A stretch of 12,232 bases of DNA, from NCBI GenBank assembly GCA_024641205.1, contig JAHEDM010000033.1, positions 1 through 12,232 of the forward strand. Direction: 5' to 3'. The notes below the pieces were generated by a model. It had not been told where the DNA came from. It ran no database searches and saw only the letters and a list, made by a program, of their open reading frames with translations. A program made the translations under genes and the position numbers. The DNA comes from Actinomycetes bacterium (GTDB lineage: Bacteria > Actinomycetota > Acidimicrobiia > Spongiisociales > UBA4744). Positions 5,040 to 11,912 of this stretch are shown here, piece by piece (the stretch's first letter is position 1; the number at the start of each line of letters is the position of its first letter).

Positions 5040-7421
5040 TCAGTCGCGGTCCCACCACTTGAGCGAACGCAATCGCAACCAGGAAAGGATCCGGTCGAAA
5101 GGCCGGTAGATTTCTCGAAGGTATTCCTCTGTCTCGTCAAATGATCTGGCCGCTTGCTCGACTTTGACCGGTGCCAGCGGTCGGTCCGGACCGAAGACGG
5201 CTTCGCTCACGTTCCGGGCCAGAGGGGTGAGAGAGCGGTGCAAGGAAGTGGCAACTTCAGCGTGCGTCTGGTCGGGGGTGGGAGGACGACCGAGATCAGC
5301 GAGCCGGTCAACGATTTCTTCCCAGGCGCCGGTGATGTCTCCTTCCTTCAGACCCTTCAACCTCCGTCGCCTCCGTATCCACTTGGCAAGTGGAATGCTT
5401 CCAGTTACGAGGGCAAGCGCAGCCAGGACGACCTGGAAAGGCGAAAGACGAATCGCGTTTGAGGTTTCCGACGGGAGACCGTCGGGACCGAGGGGGATCG
5501 GGACATCTTCGAAGTCGGGACCGTTCGGATTGACCGGTTGTCCTGGAGCTCCTGGATCGGTCGGATCGGTCAGTTCATCCGGCTCGGGGATGAAGTTGCG
5601 GGCGTCGAAGCCCACCCCGACCGTGCCTGCGTTGGCCGACGGGTTGACCTGGTCGCCGCGCGGGGTGGGATCGAACCGGACCCATCCCTGTCCGTTCATC
5701 CAGAGCTCCACCCAAGCGTGGGCGTTCTTGCCCCTAACTAGGATGCTGCCGTCCGCTAACCGTTCCCCGGGTGTGAAACCGAGAACCACCCGGCTGGGGA
5801 TGGAGAGCGAACGGGCCATCGCCGCCATGGCTGTTGCGAACTGTTCGCAGTACCCGGTCCGATAGTTCGGGCTGTCCTCATCGAGAATCCAGTCGGCGAG
5901 GTCGCGGGCCGAATGACCCGGATCGATATCGATCGAGTAGGCGAACTCGTTTGGATCTCGGAACCAGGCTTCCAGCAGGAGGGCTTTCTCGAAGGCCGTC
6001 ACACCGTCCTGAGTCAATTCGGTGGCTTTCGTGCCGAGGGTCGGATCGAACTCGCCGGGCAGGTCGAGATATTCGCTGATGTCCGCCGGGCGAACCAGCC
6101 CCGCAGCCGGGGGCGTCTTGGGTTGGTCGGTGAAGACACCCCGGTCCGCAGCTTCCTGGAAGATGGGTGACAAACGGTCACGCTGGCCCGGCTGGCTGGC
6201 CAGCACCCCGAGATCCGGAACGGGAACGTTCGATCCGACCTGGTAGGTGAGCCCCTCCCAGGTTCTCAGATCGAAGGGGATCGAGGCGTCGGCGCGCACC
6301 CGGAAGCTCTGGTTGAGCAGCGCGGAATCGGAGGTGATCCATGCAGCTGCGTGCAAGGTGGGAAGGGCGTTCATGCGGAGGGCTGAGATGGTGATCGTCT
6401 GGATGATCGCGGCGGTCTCCCCCTTGAACTGGTGTTCGGGATCCTCCCAAGCCTCATTGTCGCGCGGAACTCGGTTGTTCAGCCTGCCCGGGAACCAGTT
6501 CTCCCCGTCGAATTCCTCGAGCGTGTAAAGCTTCCAGTACAGGTCATCCGGGACATCGGCGCCTTCGACTGTGGCGATGAATACCGGCTCTTCGCTGCGG
6601 GAGACGAGGTCGGTTTGCGTGATGCCGGCGAACAAGTTGAAAGACACACCACTGAATATCCCACCTCCCAATCCCGTCTGGGCTCGCCAGTTGAGGAAGC
6701 CACTGGCCGGGACCAGACCGGCGGCGGCATTGGATCCGATCACCGCTACCACCACTGCGATGGATACGAAGATTGTTGGAAAGAGCGGAGTGCTCATCGG
6801 GACATGGCCGGGTGCGGATCGCCCGCGCAAACGGCCGGCCGTCAAGCTGCGTTCGTCGAGAGCTACCGCCAGCAGGGCAATCGCTGCTACAGCCAGAAAA
6901 GCCGTTGTCCAGCCGATCGAGGGTGGTATCCGGTCGATCGTGGCGACCTGCAAATAGAACAGGAGGGGAGGGAGTAGCCCCAGGGTGGGGTGGTTCGAAA
7001 GCAAACCCCACGCGAGCAAGGCGCCCAACAACCAGAAGATCACCGTCAGGATGAGTATCAAACCTGCGGCCGGAAACACCGGCGCCGCGCCAAATCGGAT
7101 GGTATCCGTGGCGAATGCCAACTCGGTGATCAAAGTCGAGAAAGTATCCCCCGAAGGCAGGAACCCGAGCACAAGAGTGTCGGCCGCCCCCAACCGGAAG
7201 GCGGCTAACACCAGGCCGCCCAGATTGAGCAGGGCGGTTCCCAGGCGGCCGACCCGGTACGAGACCGCCGTCCAGGTGATCACCGCTCCCAGCAGTGCTC
7301 CGGCCAGCAACGCCAATTGCCAGGGCGGTCCCTCCTCGATCGGCCTGAGCAACCGCTCCATCCGCAGGAGCGCCAGCAGGATTGCCGCCGAGCCGGCTAC
7401 CCAGCTGAAACGGTAGGCCAT
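5040..7421 (-). CDS. TgpA-like membrane protein with transglutaminase-like domain
   Basis: The 793-aa product has about seven to eight N-terminal membrane helices (residues 1-240, DUF3488/TgpA type), a large outward-facing region with a transglutaminase-like core, one more helix near 665-685 (LSPFQVVLAALALVTG) followed by a run of Arg, and a cytoplasmic DUF4129-like tail. The papain-like triad is visible: C525 in GYCEQFA, H568 in AHAWVE and D584 in FDPTP. Members of this family may cleave or cross-link proteins at the envelope; the substrate is unknown, although the Pseudomonas relative TgpA is reported as essential. The ATG lies inside the end of the DUF58 gene (25-base overlap) with GAAGG 5 bases upstream. 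It is the last gene of the moxR operon. Confidence 0.92.
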   Translation of the reverse strand: MAYRFSWVAGSAAILLALLRMERLLRPIEEGPPWQLALLAGALLGAVITWTAVSYRVGRLGTALLNLGGLVLAAFRLGAADTLVLGFLPSGDTFSTLITELAFATDTIRFGAAPVFPAAGLILILTVIFWLLGALLAWGLLSNHPTLGLLPPLLFYLQVATIDRIPPSIGWTTAFLAVAAIALLAVALDERSLTAGRLRGRSAPGHVPMSTPLFPTIFVSIAVVVAVIGSNAAAGLVPASGFLNWRAQTGLGGGIFSGVSFNLFAGITQTDLVSRSEEPVFIATVEGADVPDDLYWKLYTLEEFDGENWFPGRLNNRVPRDNEAWEDPEHQFKGETAAIIQTITISALRMNALPTLHAAAWITSDSALLNQSFRVRADASIPFDLRTWEGLTYQVGSNVPVPDLGVLASQPGQRDRLSPIFQEAADRGVFTDQPKTPPAAGLVRPADISEYLDLPGEFDPTLGTKATELTQDGVTAFEKALLLEAWFRDPNEFAYSIDIDPGHSARDLADWILDEDSPNYRTGYCEQFATAMAAMARSLSIPSRVVLGFTPGERLADGSILVRGKNAHAWVELWMNGQGWVRFDPTPRGDQVNPSANAGTVGVGFDARNFIPEPDELTDPTDPGAPGQPVNPNGPDFEDVPIPLGPDGLPSETSNAIRLSPFQVVLAALALVTGSIPLAKWIRRRRRLKGLKEGDITGAWEEIVDRLADLGRPPTPDQTHAEVATSLHRSLTPLARNVSEAVFGPDRPLAPVKVEQAARSFDETEEYLREIYRPFDRILSWLRLRSLKWWDRD

Positions 7422-8581
7422 GGTGCCTTCGTTACATTGAGCCAGGCGCCGGCCCAGCTTTCCTCTGGTTTGATCGCCATGGTGAGGGTGCCCCCCCGTT
7501 GGAATCCGGCAACGGCGGCCGAAGTCAGCTGCGCCACCGACATGAGGAGTGTCGACGCGAAGTTTTTGGTGAGGAGTTGACCGACTGCGAGCAGCTCACT
7601 GTCCGGTGTGCCGGTCACCATGACCAGTGCACCGCCCCGGCCACCCCGTTGGAGCCGAAGGGCGGCAGCCCGCAGGTCAAGGCCATTTGAGGGTTGGACA
7701 CCCGCCAGAGCTTCCATCGACCTGGCGTAGGAGCCGGGCTCCGCACTGCTGATGGCCGCCCCGCCTGCCCACAGGTCGGCGTCGAATCCTGAGGCCATCA
7801 GATGGCGAACTACAGAAGCGGCGCCACTCACCGCCTTCTCGAAGGCGTCCGTGCCGTCGAAGCTGGAACCGCGAGAATCAAAGAAGACCAGCGCTCGAGA
7901 CTGCCACGGTGTCTCGAGTTGTCGGATCATCAGTTCATCGCGCTTGGCAGTGGATGGCCAATGCACCCGGCGCAGATCATCCCCCGTCTGGTACTCGCGG
8001 AGTGTGTAGAAATCTTCGCCGCCCCGGTGGCTGAACTCGGGTTGTGAGGCATACATCGATGGATCCAATCCGCGCAGCACCGGCAGGCCGGTCAACTGTT
8101 CAACCAACGGGTAGACGATCAGGCGATCATTTTGACCGGCGAGTTGACTTCGGTCGGCCAGACGCAGCGGGTCGGTCACGGAAACTCGAAGGGGGCCCAC
8201 GTCGTAGATGCCGCGCGGTTTGCACAAGATCTGGTATGTGGCGGTGGCAGTCTCGTCAGGCGCCAATCGGGCGGCCGCGAAACGGGCCGAACCGAGACCC
8301 GCGACCTCATCTTCAGCGGTGAGGTTCCACACCCGCCGGTTTCCGATATTGGTGAGTGCTGCTTCGACAACCGTCTGTTCTCCCTCGTGGACCAGATTGG
8401 GGGAAAGGCGCCTGGTGACGGAGACCGATGGATTGGAGTGCCGGACGAACACGAAGGCGACGATGGTTGCCACGGCCAGCAGCAGGCCGACACTCAACAG
8501 CTCGGGTTCGCCGAGGGCTATCCAGAGGACGAAGAGCGCCAGGCTCGCTCCCAACGCTGCCCAGCCTCGGTCGGTGAGCAT
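7397..8581 (-). CDS. DUF58 domain protein
   Basis: The 394-aa product has two N-terminal membrane helices (about residues 8-23 and 28-46), a beta-rich middle, and the DUF58 signature REYQTGDDLRRVHWPSTAKR at 195-214. A vWA-like segment with FFDSRGSS (233-240), similar to a metal-site DxSxS, follows. DUF58 proteins are typical partners of MoxR ATPases, which are thought to act on vWA-like proteins as chaperones. The ATG overlaps the moxR stop codon by one base (TAATG), and the gene's end overlaps the transglutaminase gene by 25 bases, so all three are coupled. It probably sits on the inner face of the membrane with the transglutaminase protein; that is inference from family context. Confidence 0.92.
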   Translation of the reverse strand: MLTDRGWAALGASLALFVLWIALGEPELLSVGLLLAVATIVAFVFVRHSNPSVSVTRRLSPNLVHEGEQTVVEAALTNIGNRRVWNLTAEDEVAGLGSARFAAARLAPDETATATYQILCKPRGIYDVGPLRVSVTDPLRLADRSQLAGQNDRLIVYPLVEQLTGLPVLRGLDPSMYASQPEFSHRGGEDFYTLREYQTGDDLRRVHWPSTAKRDELMIRQLETPWQSRALVFFDSRGSSFDGTDAFEKAVSGAASVVRHLMASGFDADLWAGGAAISSAEPGSYARSMEALAGVQPSNGLDLRAAALRLQRGGRGGALVMVTGTPDSELLAVGQLLTKNFASTLLMSVAQLTSAAVAGFQRGGTLTMAIKPEESWAGAWLNVTKAPWPTVSAG

Positions 8582-9561
8582 TAGCTGGTTGCCCTGGTCC
8601 CGGGCACTCGAAGGTGATGCAGTACGGTGTCGAGCACATCGCTGATCGTGGCGCCCCGCATATGTGCTTCGGGACGCATGGCCATACGGTGCTCGAGCAC
8701 GGTTCCTGCCACCGCCTTGATGTCGTCTGGGGTCACGTATTCGCGCCCGTTGACCGCCGCTCGCACTCTCGTGACCCGCTGGAGATGGAGGGCCGCCCGC
8801 GGTGAAGCACCCAGCATGAGTTCACCGTGGCGTCTCGTTGCCTCGACGAGGTCGACGATGTAGCCCCGGATGGAGGGTGCCACATGCACATGATTGGCGA
8901 CCTCTGCCATCTCGAGGACCTGCTCTCCGGTCACAACCGGTTTGAGATTCTCAAAAGTCGAGCGAATCCCATGCGCTTCGAGAATCTCCAGTTCTTTGTT
9001 GCGGACCGGATACCCAACAACCAGCTTCATCATGAAGCGGTCGAGTTGAGACTCCGGGAGTGGGTAGGTCCCCTCGTGCTCCAGTGGATTCTGGGTGGCC
9101 CCGACCATGAACGGCGGCGGCAATGGTCGGGTGGTGCCGTCGACCGTCACCTGGCGTTCCTCCATTGCTTCGAGGAGTGCAGCCTGGGTCTTGGGGCTGG
9201 CTCGATTGATTTCGTCCCCCAAGACGATGTTGGCGAAGATGGCACCCGGCTTGAATACGAAATCGCTCTTCTGTCGATCCCAGATAGAAACGCCGGTGAT
9301 GTCGGACGGCAGCAGGTCCGGGGTGAATTGGACCCGATTGAAACTGCAGTCGATTGACCTGGCCAGGGACTTGGCGAGCAACGTCTTGCCAACCCCGGGG
9401 ACGTCTTCGATCAGCACGTGGCCCTGGGAGACCAAACACATCGTGAGGAGTTCGATCACCTCTCGTTTGCCTTGAATGACCTGCTCGATGTTCGAGACGA
9501 TGGCTTCGAAGCGCTCGGAGAACCACTGAATGCGGTCGGCAGCTGGGGTAGAGACACTCAA
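8581..9561 (-). CDS. MoxR-family AAA+ ATPase
   Basis: The 326-aa product has every expected AAA+ element: Walker A GVGKT (56-60), Walker B LGDEINR with D116-E117, sensor 1 ATQNP (N158), the arginine finger in QLDRF (R175) and sensor 2 GASPRA (R255). A helical lid follows. MoxR ATPases act as chaperone-like machines for partner proteins with vWA domains, here probably the DUF58 product. The start is TTG at 9561: AGGAGG (9570-9575) lies 8 bases upstream and no ATG or GTG in frame fits better. It is the first gene of a three-gene operon. The ribosome binding site is partly inside a hairpin, which might tune translation. Confidence 0.94.
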   Translation of the reverse strand: MSVSTPAADRIQWFSERFEAIVSNIEQVIQGKREVIELLTMCLVSQGHVLIEDVPGVGKTLLAKSLARSIDCSFNRVQFTPDLLPSDITGVSIWDRQKSDFVFKPGAIFANIVLGDEINRASPKTQAALLEAMEERQVTVDGTTRPLPPPFMVGATQNPLEHEGTYPLPESQLDRFMMKLVVGYPVRNKELEILEAHGIRSTFENLKPVVTGEQVLEMAEVANHVHVAPSIRGYIVDLVEATRRHGELMLGASPRAALHLQRVTRVRAAVNGREYVTPDDIKAVAGTVLEHRMAMRPEAHMRGATISDVLDTVLHHLRVPGTRATS

Positions 9562-9569
9562 AGGATCGG

Positions 9570-9589
9570 CCTCCTCGACGGGATCGAGG
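9570..9589 (-). promoter_or_regulatory. moxR ribosome binding site inside a hairpin
   Basis: On the minus strand, CCTCGA (9584-9589) pairs perfectly with TCGAGG (9573-9578) around the loop TCCCG. The ribosome binding site AGGAGG (9570-9575) shares its first three bases with the 3' arm, so the folded RNA hides half of it. This could lower or regulate translation of the whole operon. The stem is short (6 bp) and could be chance. Confidence 0.35.
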
Positions 9590-9610
9590 CAAGCCTATCA
9601 GAGCTTCGCC

Positions 9611-9638
9611 TTTGCACTCCGGCCCCATCCCATATAAT
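9611..9638 (+). promoter_or_regulatory. Promoter with perfect -10 TATAAT
   Basis: TATAAT lies at 9633-9638. The best -35 candidate is TTTGCA at 9611-9616 with a 16-base spacer. It faces the two coupled genes of unknown function. The implied leader is about 20 bases and contains AGGAGG (9658-9663). It lies in the gap shared with the divergent moxR operon. Confidence 0.55.
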
Positions 9639-9666
9639 CAGGAGTGCGTTGGGCGAGAGGAGGCGC

Positions 9667-9906
9667 GTGCGCTGGGCACTTGGGGAGGTCGCGCGGCATC
9701 CCGGGCTTTGGCCTGAGGTTGTTCGTGTTCTGATTGCGGTGTCACCCGATGGGTGGTGGCGTACTTTTCCGTTCGTTCCTCGCGTCGAGCCTGACTATGC
9801 GGCGTGGCGAGTTGCGACCGCGTACGGAACGGAAACGAGAGCAGCAACGGGGGAGGATCTGGTCGGCTACCTCCAATGGCGGAAGCGACAGCGGAGGACC
9901 GAGTGA
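9667..9906 (+). CDS. Small conserved-looking protein, 79 aa, unknown function
   Basis: The product begins MRWALGEVARHPGLWPEVVR and is rich in Trp, Arg and Pro (PDGWWRTFPFVPRVEPDYAAW). It has no predicted membrane helix or known motif. I do not recognise its family. The GTG at 9667 follows AGGAGG by only 3 bases, a short spacing; a TTG at 9649, 10 bases after TATAAT, is in frame and is an alternative start that would add six residues. The stop codon overlaps the next gene's start in GTGA (9903-9906), so the two are translationally coupled and probably functionally linked. The Trp-rich GWW patch next to basic residues might contact membranes or nucleic acid, which is speculation. Confidence 0.7.
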   Translation: MRWALGEVARHPGLWPEVVRVLIAVSPDGWWRTFPFVPRVEPDYAAWRVATAYGTETRAATGEDLVGYLQWRKRQRRTE

Positions 9907-10553
9907 AGGATGACTTGCGCAAGGCCCTGTCTGCCATAGACGGGGTCGAGCGGTCTGAGGTTGATCTCGTCGACGATGGGCCGCTTGGCATCCGGGTCCA
10001 ACTTGCCCGAGATGCCGATCGCGGCGTTGTCGCCGACGCGGTGCAACGTCTACTCGAGGCGTATGGTCTCCGGTCGCGCGTCGCGCCGGATCGGCGTGCA
10101 CCTGGACCCGAGCTACCTCCGGGTCCGCCGGGAGAACCCCGGCGACCTGCCTCCAGTCCTGGGCCCACCCCAGGGCCCGCGCACGTCGTGGGCGAGCCAG
10201 CGATGGCCCAGCTTCCGGTGCCGGGTGGGCCGGCGATTGAGGCGGTCACCGTCACCGAGACGGTGGCGGGAGTGGAGGTATCGGTGGTAGCAGCCGGGGG
10301 ACGCACGGCGGCGCGTCGGGGTCGCCGGACCGAACAGGGGCTGCACGAAGCCATCGTTGCCGCAGTCGGTGAGCTGGTTGATCCAGAAGCACCGCCGGTC
10401 GGTTTACGTGGCATCGAACATTCCGATGCATTTCCGGCTTTGACCGTGTATCTGGAGGGAGTCGACGGGCTGGTCCGGGTGGGGGCTTCTGTGCTGGCGG
10501 CCGGCAACCCGTTTGCATTCGCGCAAGCGGTCTGGGCTGCATTGCAGTCTTGA
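9903..10553 (+). CDS. Two-domain protein of unknown function, 216 aa
   Basis: The first about 65 residues look like a small alpha/beta domain (VERSEVDLVDDGPLGIRVQL). A Pro/Gly/Ala-rich linker (about 67-110) follows, and then a second alpha/beta domain from about 113 to the end (EAVTVTETVAGVEVSVVAAG ... FAQAVWAALQS). There is no signal peptide, helix or catalytic motif. I do not recognise the family. I chose the GTG at 9903 because GGAGG (9893-9897) lies 5 bases before it and it overlaps the upstream stop (GTGA). An ATG at 9876, nine codons upstream, is a weaker alternative without a good binding site. It is the second gene of a two-gene operon driven by TATAAT at 9633. Confidence 0.72.
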   Translation: MKDDLRKALSAIDGVERSEVDLVDDGPLGIRVQLARDADRGVVADAVQRLLEAYGLRSRVAPDRRAPGPELPPGPPGEPRRPASSPGPTPGPAHVVGEPAMAQLPVPGGPAIEAVTVTETVAGVEVSVVAAGGRTAARRGRRTEQGLHEAIVAAVGELVDPEAPPVGLRGIEHSDAFPALTVYLEGVDGLVRVGASVLAAGNPFAFAQAVWAALQS

Positions 10554-10606
10554 GTTGAGCGTTCCCCTGGTTCGAAGCCGTTCAAATGTAGGCGGCCAAG
10601 CCAGAG

Positions 10607-10631
10607 CGAAGAACGAGAAACGAAGAACGAG
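10607..10631. repeat. Short tandem repeat CGAAGAACGAG x2
   Basis: CGAAGAACGAG occurs at 10607-10617 and again at 10621-10631, a 14-base period with AAA between. It lies in the 143-bp gap between convergent genes. This AG-rich motif is unlike the surrounding sequence. It may be a remnant of a dispersed repeat or a binding site; nothing shows a function. No hairpin terminator was seen in this gap. Confidence 0.45.
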
Positions 10632-10696
10632 CATCGACCTGATACCCGGTTGCCTTCCGTGACCCAGAAGCGGGCGGATTCCCAAGAAGTCCTTCG

Positions 10697-11206
10697 TCAG
10701 GATGCCCGGGCTGGTGCCTCGTCGGTGAACGGGATCAGCTCGACGAGGACATCGCGGTCCGGGTCGGCCTCAACGCCAATGTCGGCGACATCAGAAAAGC
10801 GGCCTCGATACGCCTGTTGTTTGCTCAAGACATCTCTGATCAACAGGCGGCCGGGGTCGGTGGCCGGATCCGACAGAGCCGGCAGGTCTGCTTCTTTGGT
10901 GCTGACCACGCTGACGCCCCGGACCCGGAGATCTTGCAGCATGATCTCCTGGACCATGACATCGGCCGACAGGACCGACAGCTCCGGGATCAGGACCGTG
11001 TCGACATGTCCCGCCGAGATGATGCCGAGCAGGGCACGGTAACCGTCGCGATCATCGGTAGCATCGGATCCGAGTGTGTCCTGGCAAACGGCAACCAGTT
11101 GAACCCTATTGTGGGCAACCCAGCGCCGAATATGCTCCGATTGGACGAACACCGAATCGCCGGAATCGGGGCCAGGAGCATCTCGTACGTAGCCAATCAC
11201 CCGCAT
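10697..11206 (-). CDS. Serine-recombinase-like domain protein, probably inactive
   Basis: The 169-aa product aligns by eye with the N-terminal domain of serine recombinases (resolvases): MRVIGYVR at the start, DDRDGYRALL matching the usual DRPGLQRLL, DTVLIPELSVLS matching DALVVxxLDRLSR, and DPGRLLIRDVLS matching PxGRLxxxxLA. The catalytic Ser after YxR is replaced (YVRDAPG), and LDRLSR has lost its Arg residues, so strand exchange is unlikely. There is no C-terminal DNA-binding domain: after about residue 140 only a short acidic tail remains. The start at 11206 is fixed by MRVIGYVR and by a promoter whose -10 box is 6 bases upstream. The alternative upstream ATG at 11251 adds 15 residues and overlaps the promoter. 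Its role may be as a dimer partner or it may be decayed. Confidence 0.75.
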   Translation of the reverse strand: MRVIGYVRDAPGPDSGDSVFVQSEHIRRWVAHNRVQLVAVCQDTLGSDATDDRDGYRALLGIISAGHVDTVLIPELSVLSADVMVQEIMLQDLRVRGVSVVSTKEADLPALSDPATDPGRLLIRDVLSKQQAYRGRFSDVADIGVEADPDRDVLVELIPFTDEAPARAS

Positions 11207-11212
11207 GGGTCG

Positions 11213-11241
11213 AGTTTGGTGACGGCCACCAGCTGTGTCAA
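11213..11241 (-). promoter_or_regulatory. Strong leaderless promoter TTGACA-N17-CAAACT
   Basis: On the minus strand a perfect -35 TTGACA (11236-11241) is followed by a 17-base spacer and CAAACT (11213-11218), then 6 bases and the ATG at 11206. The ideal spacing and the leaderless layout make this the best promoter in the window. It drives the recombinase-like gene. Confidence 0.7.
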
Positions 11242-11248
11242 GGACCTT

Positions 11249-11259
11249 CACGCTGCGTG
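11249..11259. promoter_or_regulatory. Palindrome CACGC-T-GCGTG, candidate operator
   Basis: A perfect 11-bp palindrome lies 7 bases upstream of the -35 box of the recombinase-like gene, in the gap shared with the divergent HNH gene. The position would suit an activator or a repressor that bends DNA. Its short length allows for chance. Confidence 0.3.
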
Positions 11260-11336
11260 GTGGGGGAGGGATGGATCTCCACCCGTTGAACCTCAGCTGC
11301 TAGTAACCTGGCGGCCTTCCCGAGGGGAGCAGCGTT

Positions 11337-11840
11337 TTGGCCAAGGCCCTGGTTTTGAACACTACGTACGAACCGCTTTCCGTCGTGTCACTGCGGCGGG
11401 CGGTTGTGCTGGTCTTCAGCGACAAGGCGGACGTCGTCGAGGCGCAGGACACCGTCTGGAGGGCAGAACGGGTCTCCATCTCGGTTCCTTCGGTAGTGAA
11501 GCTTCGCCGGTTCGTCCGGGTTCCATACCTGCGAAGGATTCCCCTCACGCGGACGGCAGTGTTCGCTCGAGACGGCAACCGCTGCCAGTACTGCGGAGCT
11601 GTAGCCGAATGCCTCGACCACGTGGTACCCCGTTCAAAAGGCGGCGTGCATACCTGGGAGAACGTCGTTGCTTGTTGTCGGGAGTGCAACGTTCGTAAGG
11701 CGGATCACCACCTGGTCGAAACATCAATGCAGCTGGCCAGGCATCCACAAGTGCCGCGCCGTCACGATTGGGTGGTCGCCAGCACGGGATTCCCCGTCGA
11801 TCCGACCTGGCACCGGTACCTGCTGGCCGACTCCGCCTGA
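11337..11840 (+). CDS. HNH endonuclease family protein
   Basis: The 167-aa product starts with MAKALVLNTTYEPLSVVSLR, the opening common to a widespread actinobacterial HNH family. The HNH fold is at residues 83-122: C83-x-x-C86 and C114-x-x-C117 form a zinc site, with D94-H95 and N109 as active-site positions and N118 in place of the last His. Nuclease activity is likely from the family, but the target is unknown; it has no obvious partner such as a restriction, toxin or intron gene. The start is TTG, with GGGGAG (11324-11329) 7 bases upstream. It diverges from the recombinase-like gene and converges on the universal stress protein gene. The conserved length suggests a chromosomal housekeeping gene rather than a mobile one. 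Confidence 0.9.
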   Translation: MAKALVLNTTYEPLSVVSLRRAVVLVFSDKADVVEAQDTVWRAERVSISVPSVVKLRRFVRVPYLRRIPLTRTAVFARDGNRCQYCGAVAECLDHVVPRSKGGVHTWENVVACCRECNVRKADHHLVETSMQLARHPQVPRRHDWVVASTGFPVDPTWHRYLLADSA

Positions 11841-11851
11841 ATCCCGAACCT

Positions 11852-11871
11852 CGAGTGGCCAGACCACTTCG
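11852..11871. terminator. Hairpin between convergent HNH and stress-protein genes
   Basis: CGAGTGG (11852-11858) pairs with CCACTTCG (11864-11871) with one bulged T, around the loop CCAGA. It lies in the 72-bp gap between two convergent stop codons, where a bidirectional terminator is expected. There is no T-tract. Confidence 0.45.
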
Positions 11872-11912
11872 CTCCCGGCTTCCAGCCAGAACCTCGATGT
11901 TGACGTTGCCGG

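Noticed and set aside
10569..10580. T-loop-like GGTTCGAAGCC as a tRNA end or attachment site
   Set aside because: No acceptor stem, D-arm or anticodon arm can be found around it, and there is no matching duplicate nearby.
9638..10585. Long minus-strand frame opposite the two coupled genes
   Set aside because: It is Ser/Thr/Arg/Pro-rich with no recognisable domain and runs antisense to genes that have a promoter, ribosome binding sites and a coupled overlap.
10554..11336. Mobile element around the recombinase-like gene
   Set aside because: No terminal inverted repeats, target-site duplication, transposase or change in base composition were seen; the gene lacks catalytic residues.
10817..11698. 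Long plus-strand frame across the recombinase-like and HNH genes
   Set aside because: It overlaps both recognised genes in another frame and has no domain.
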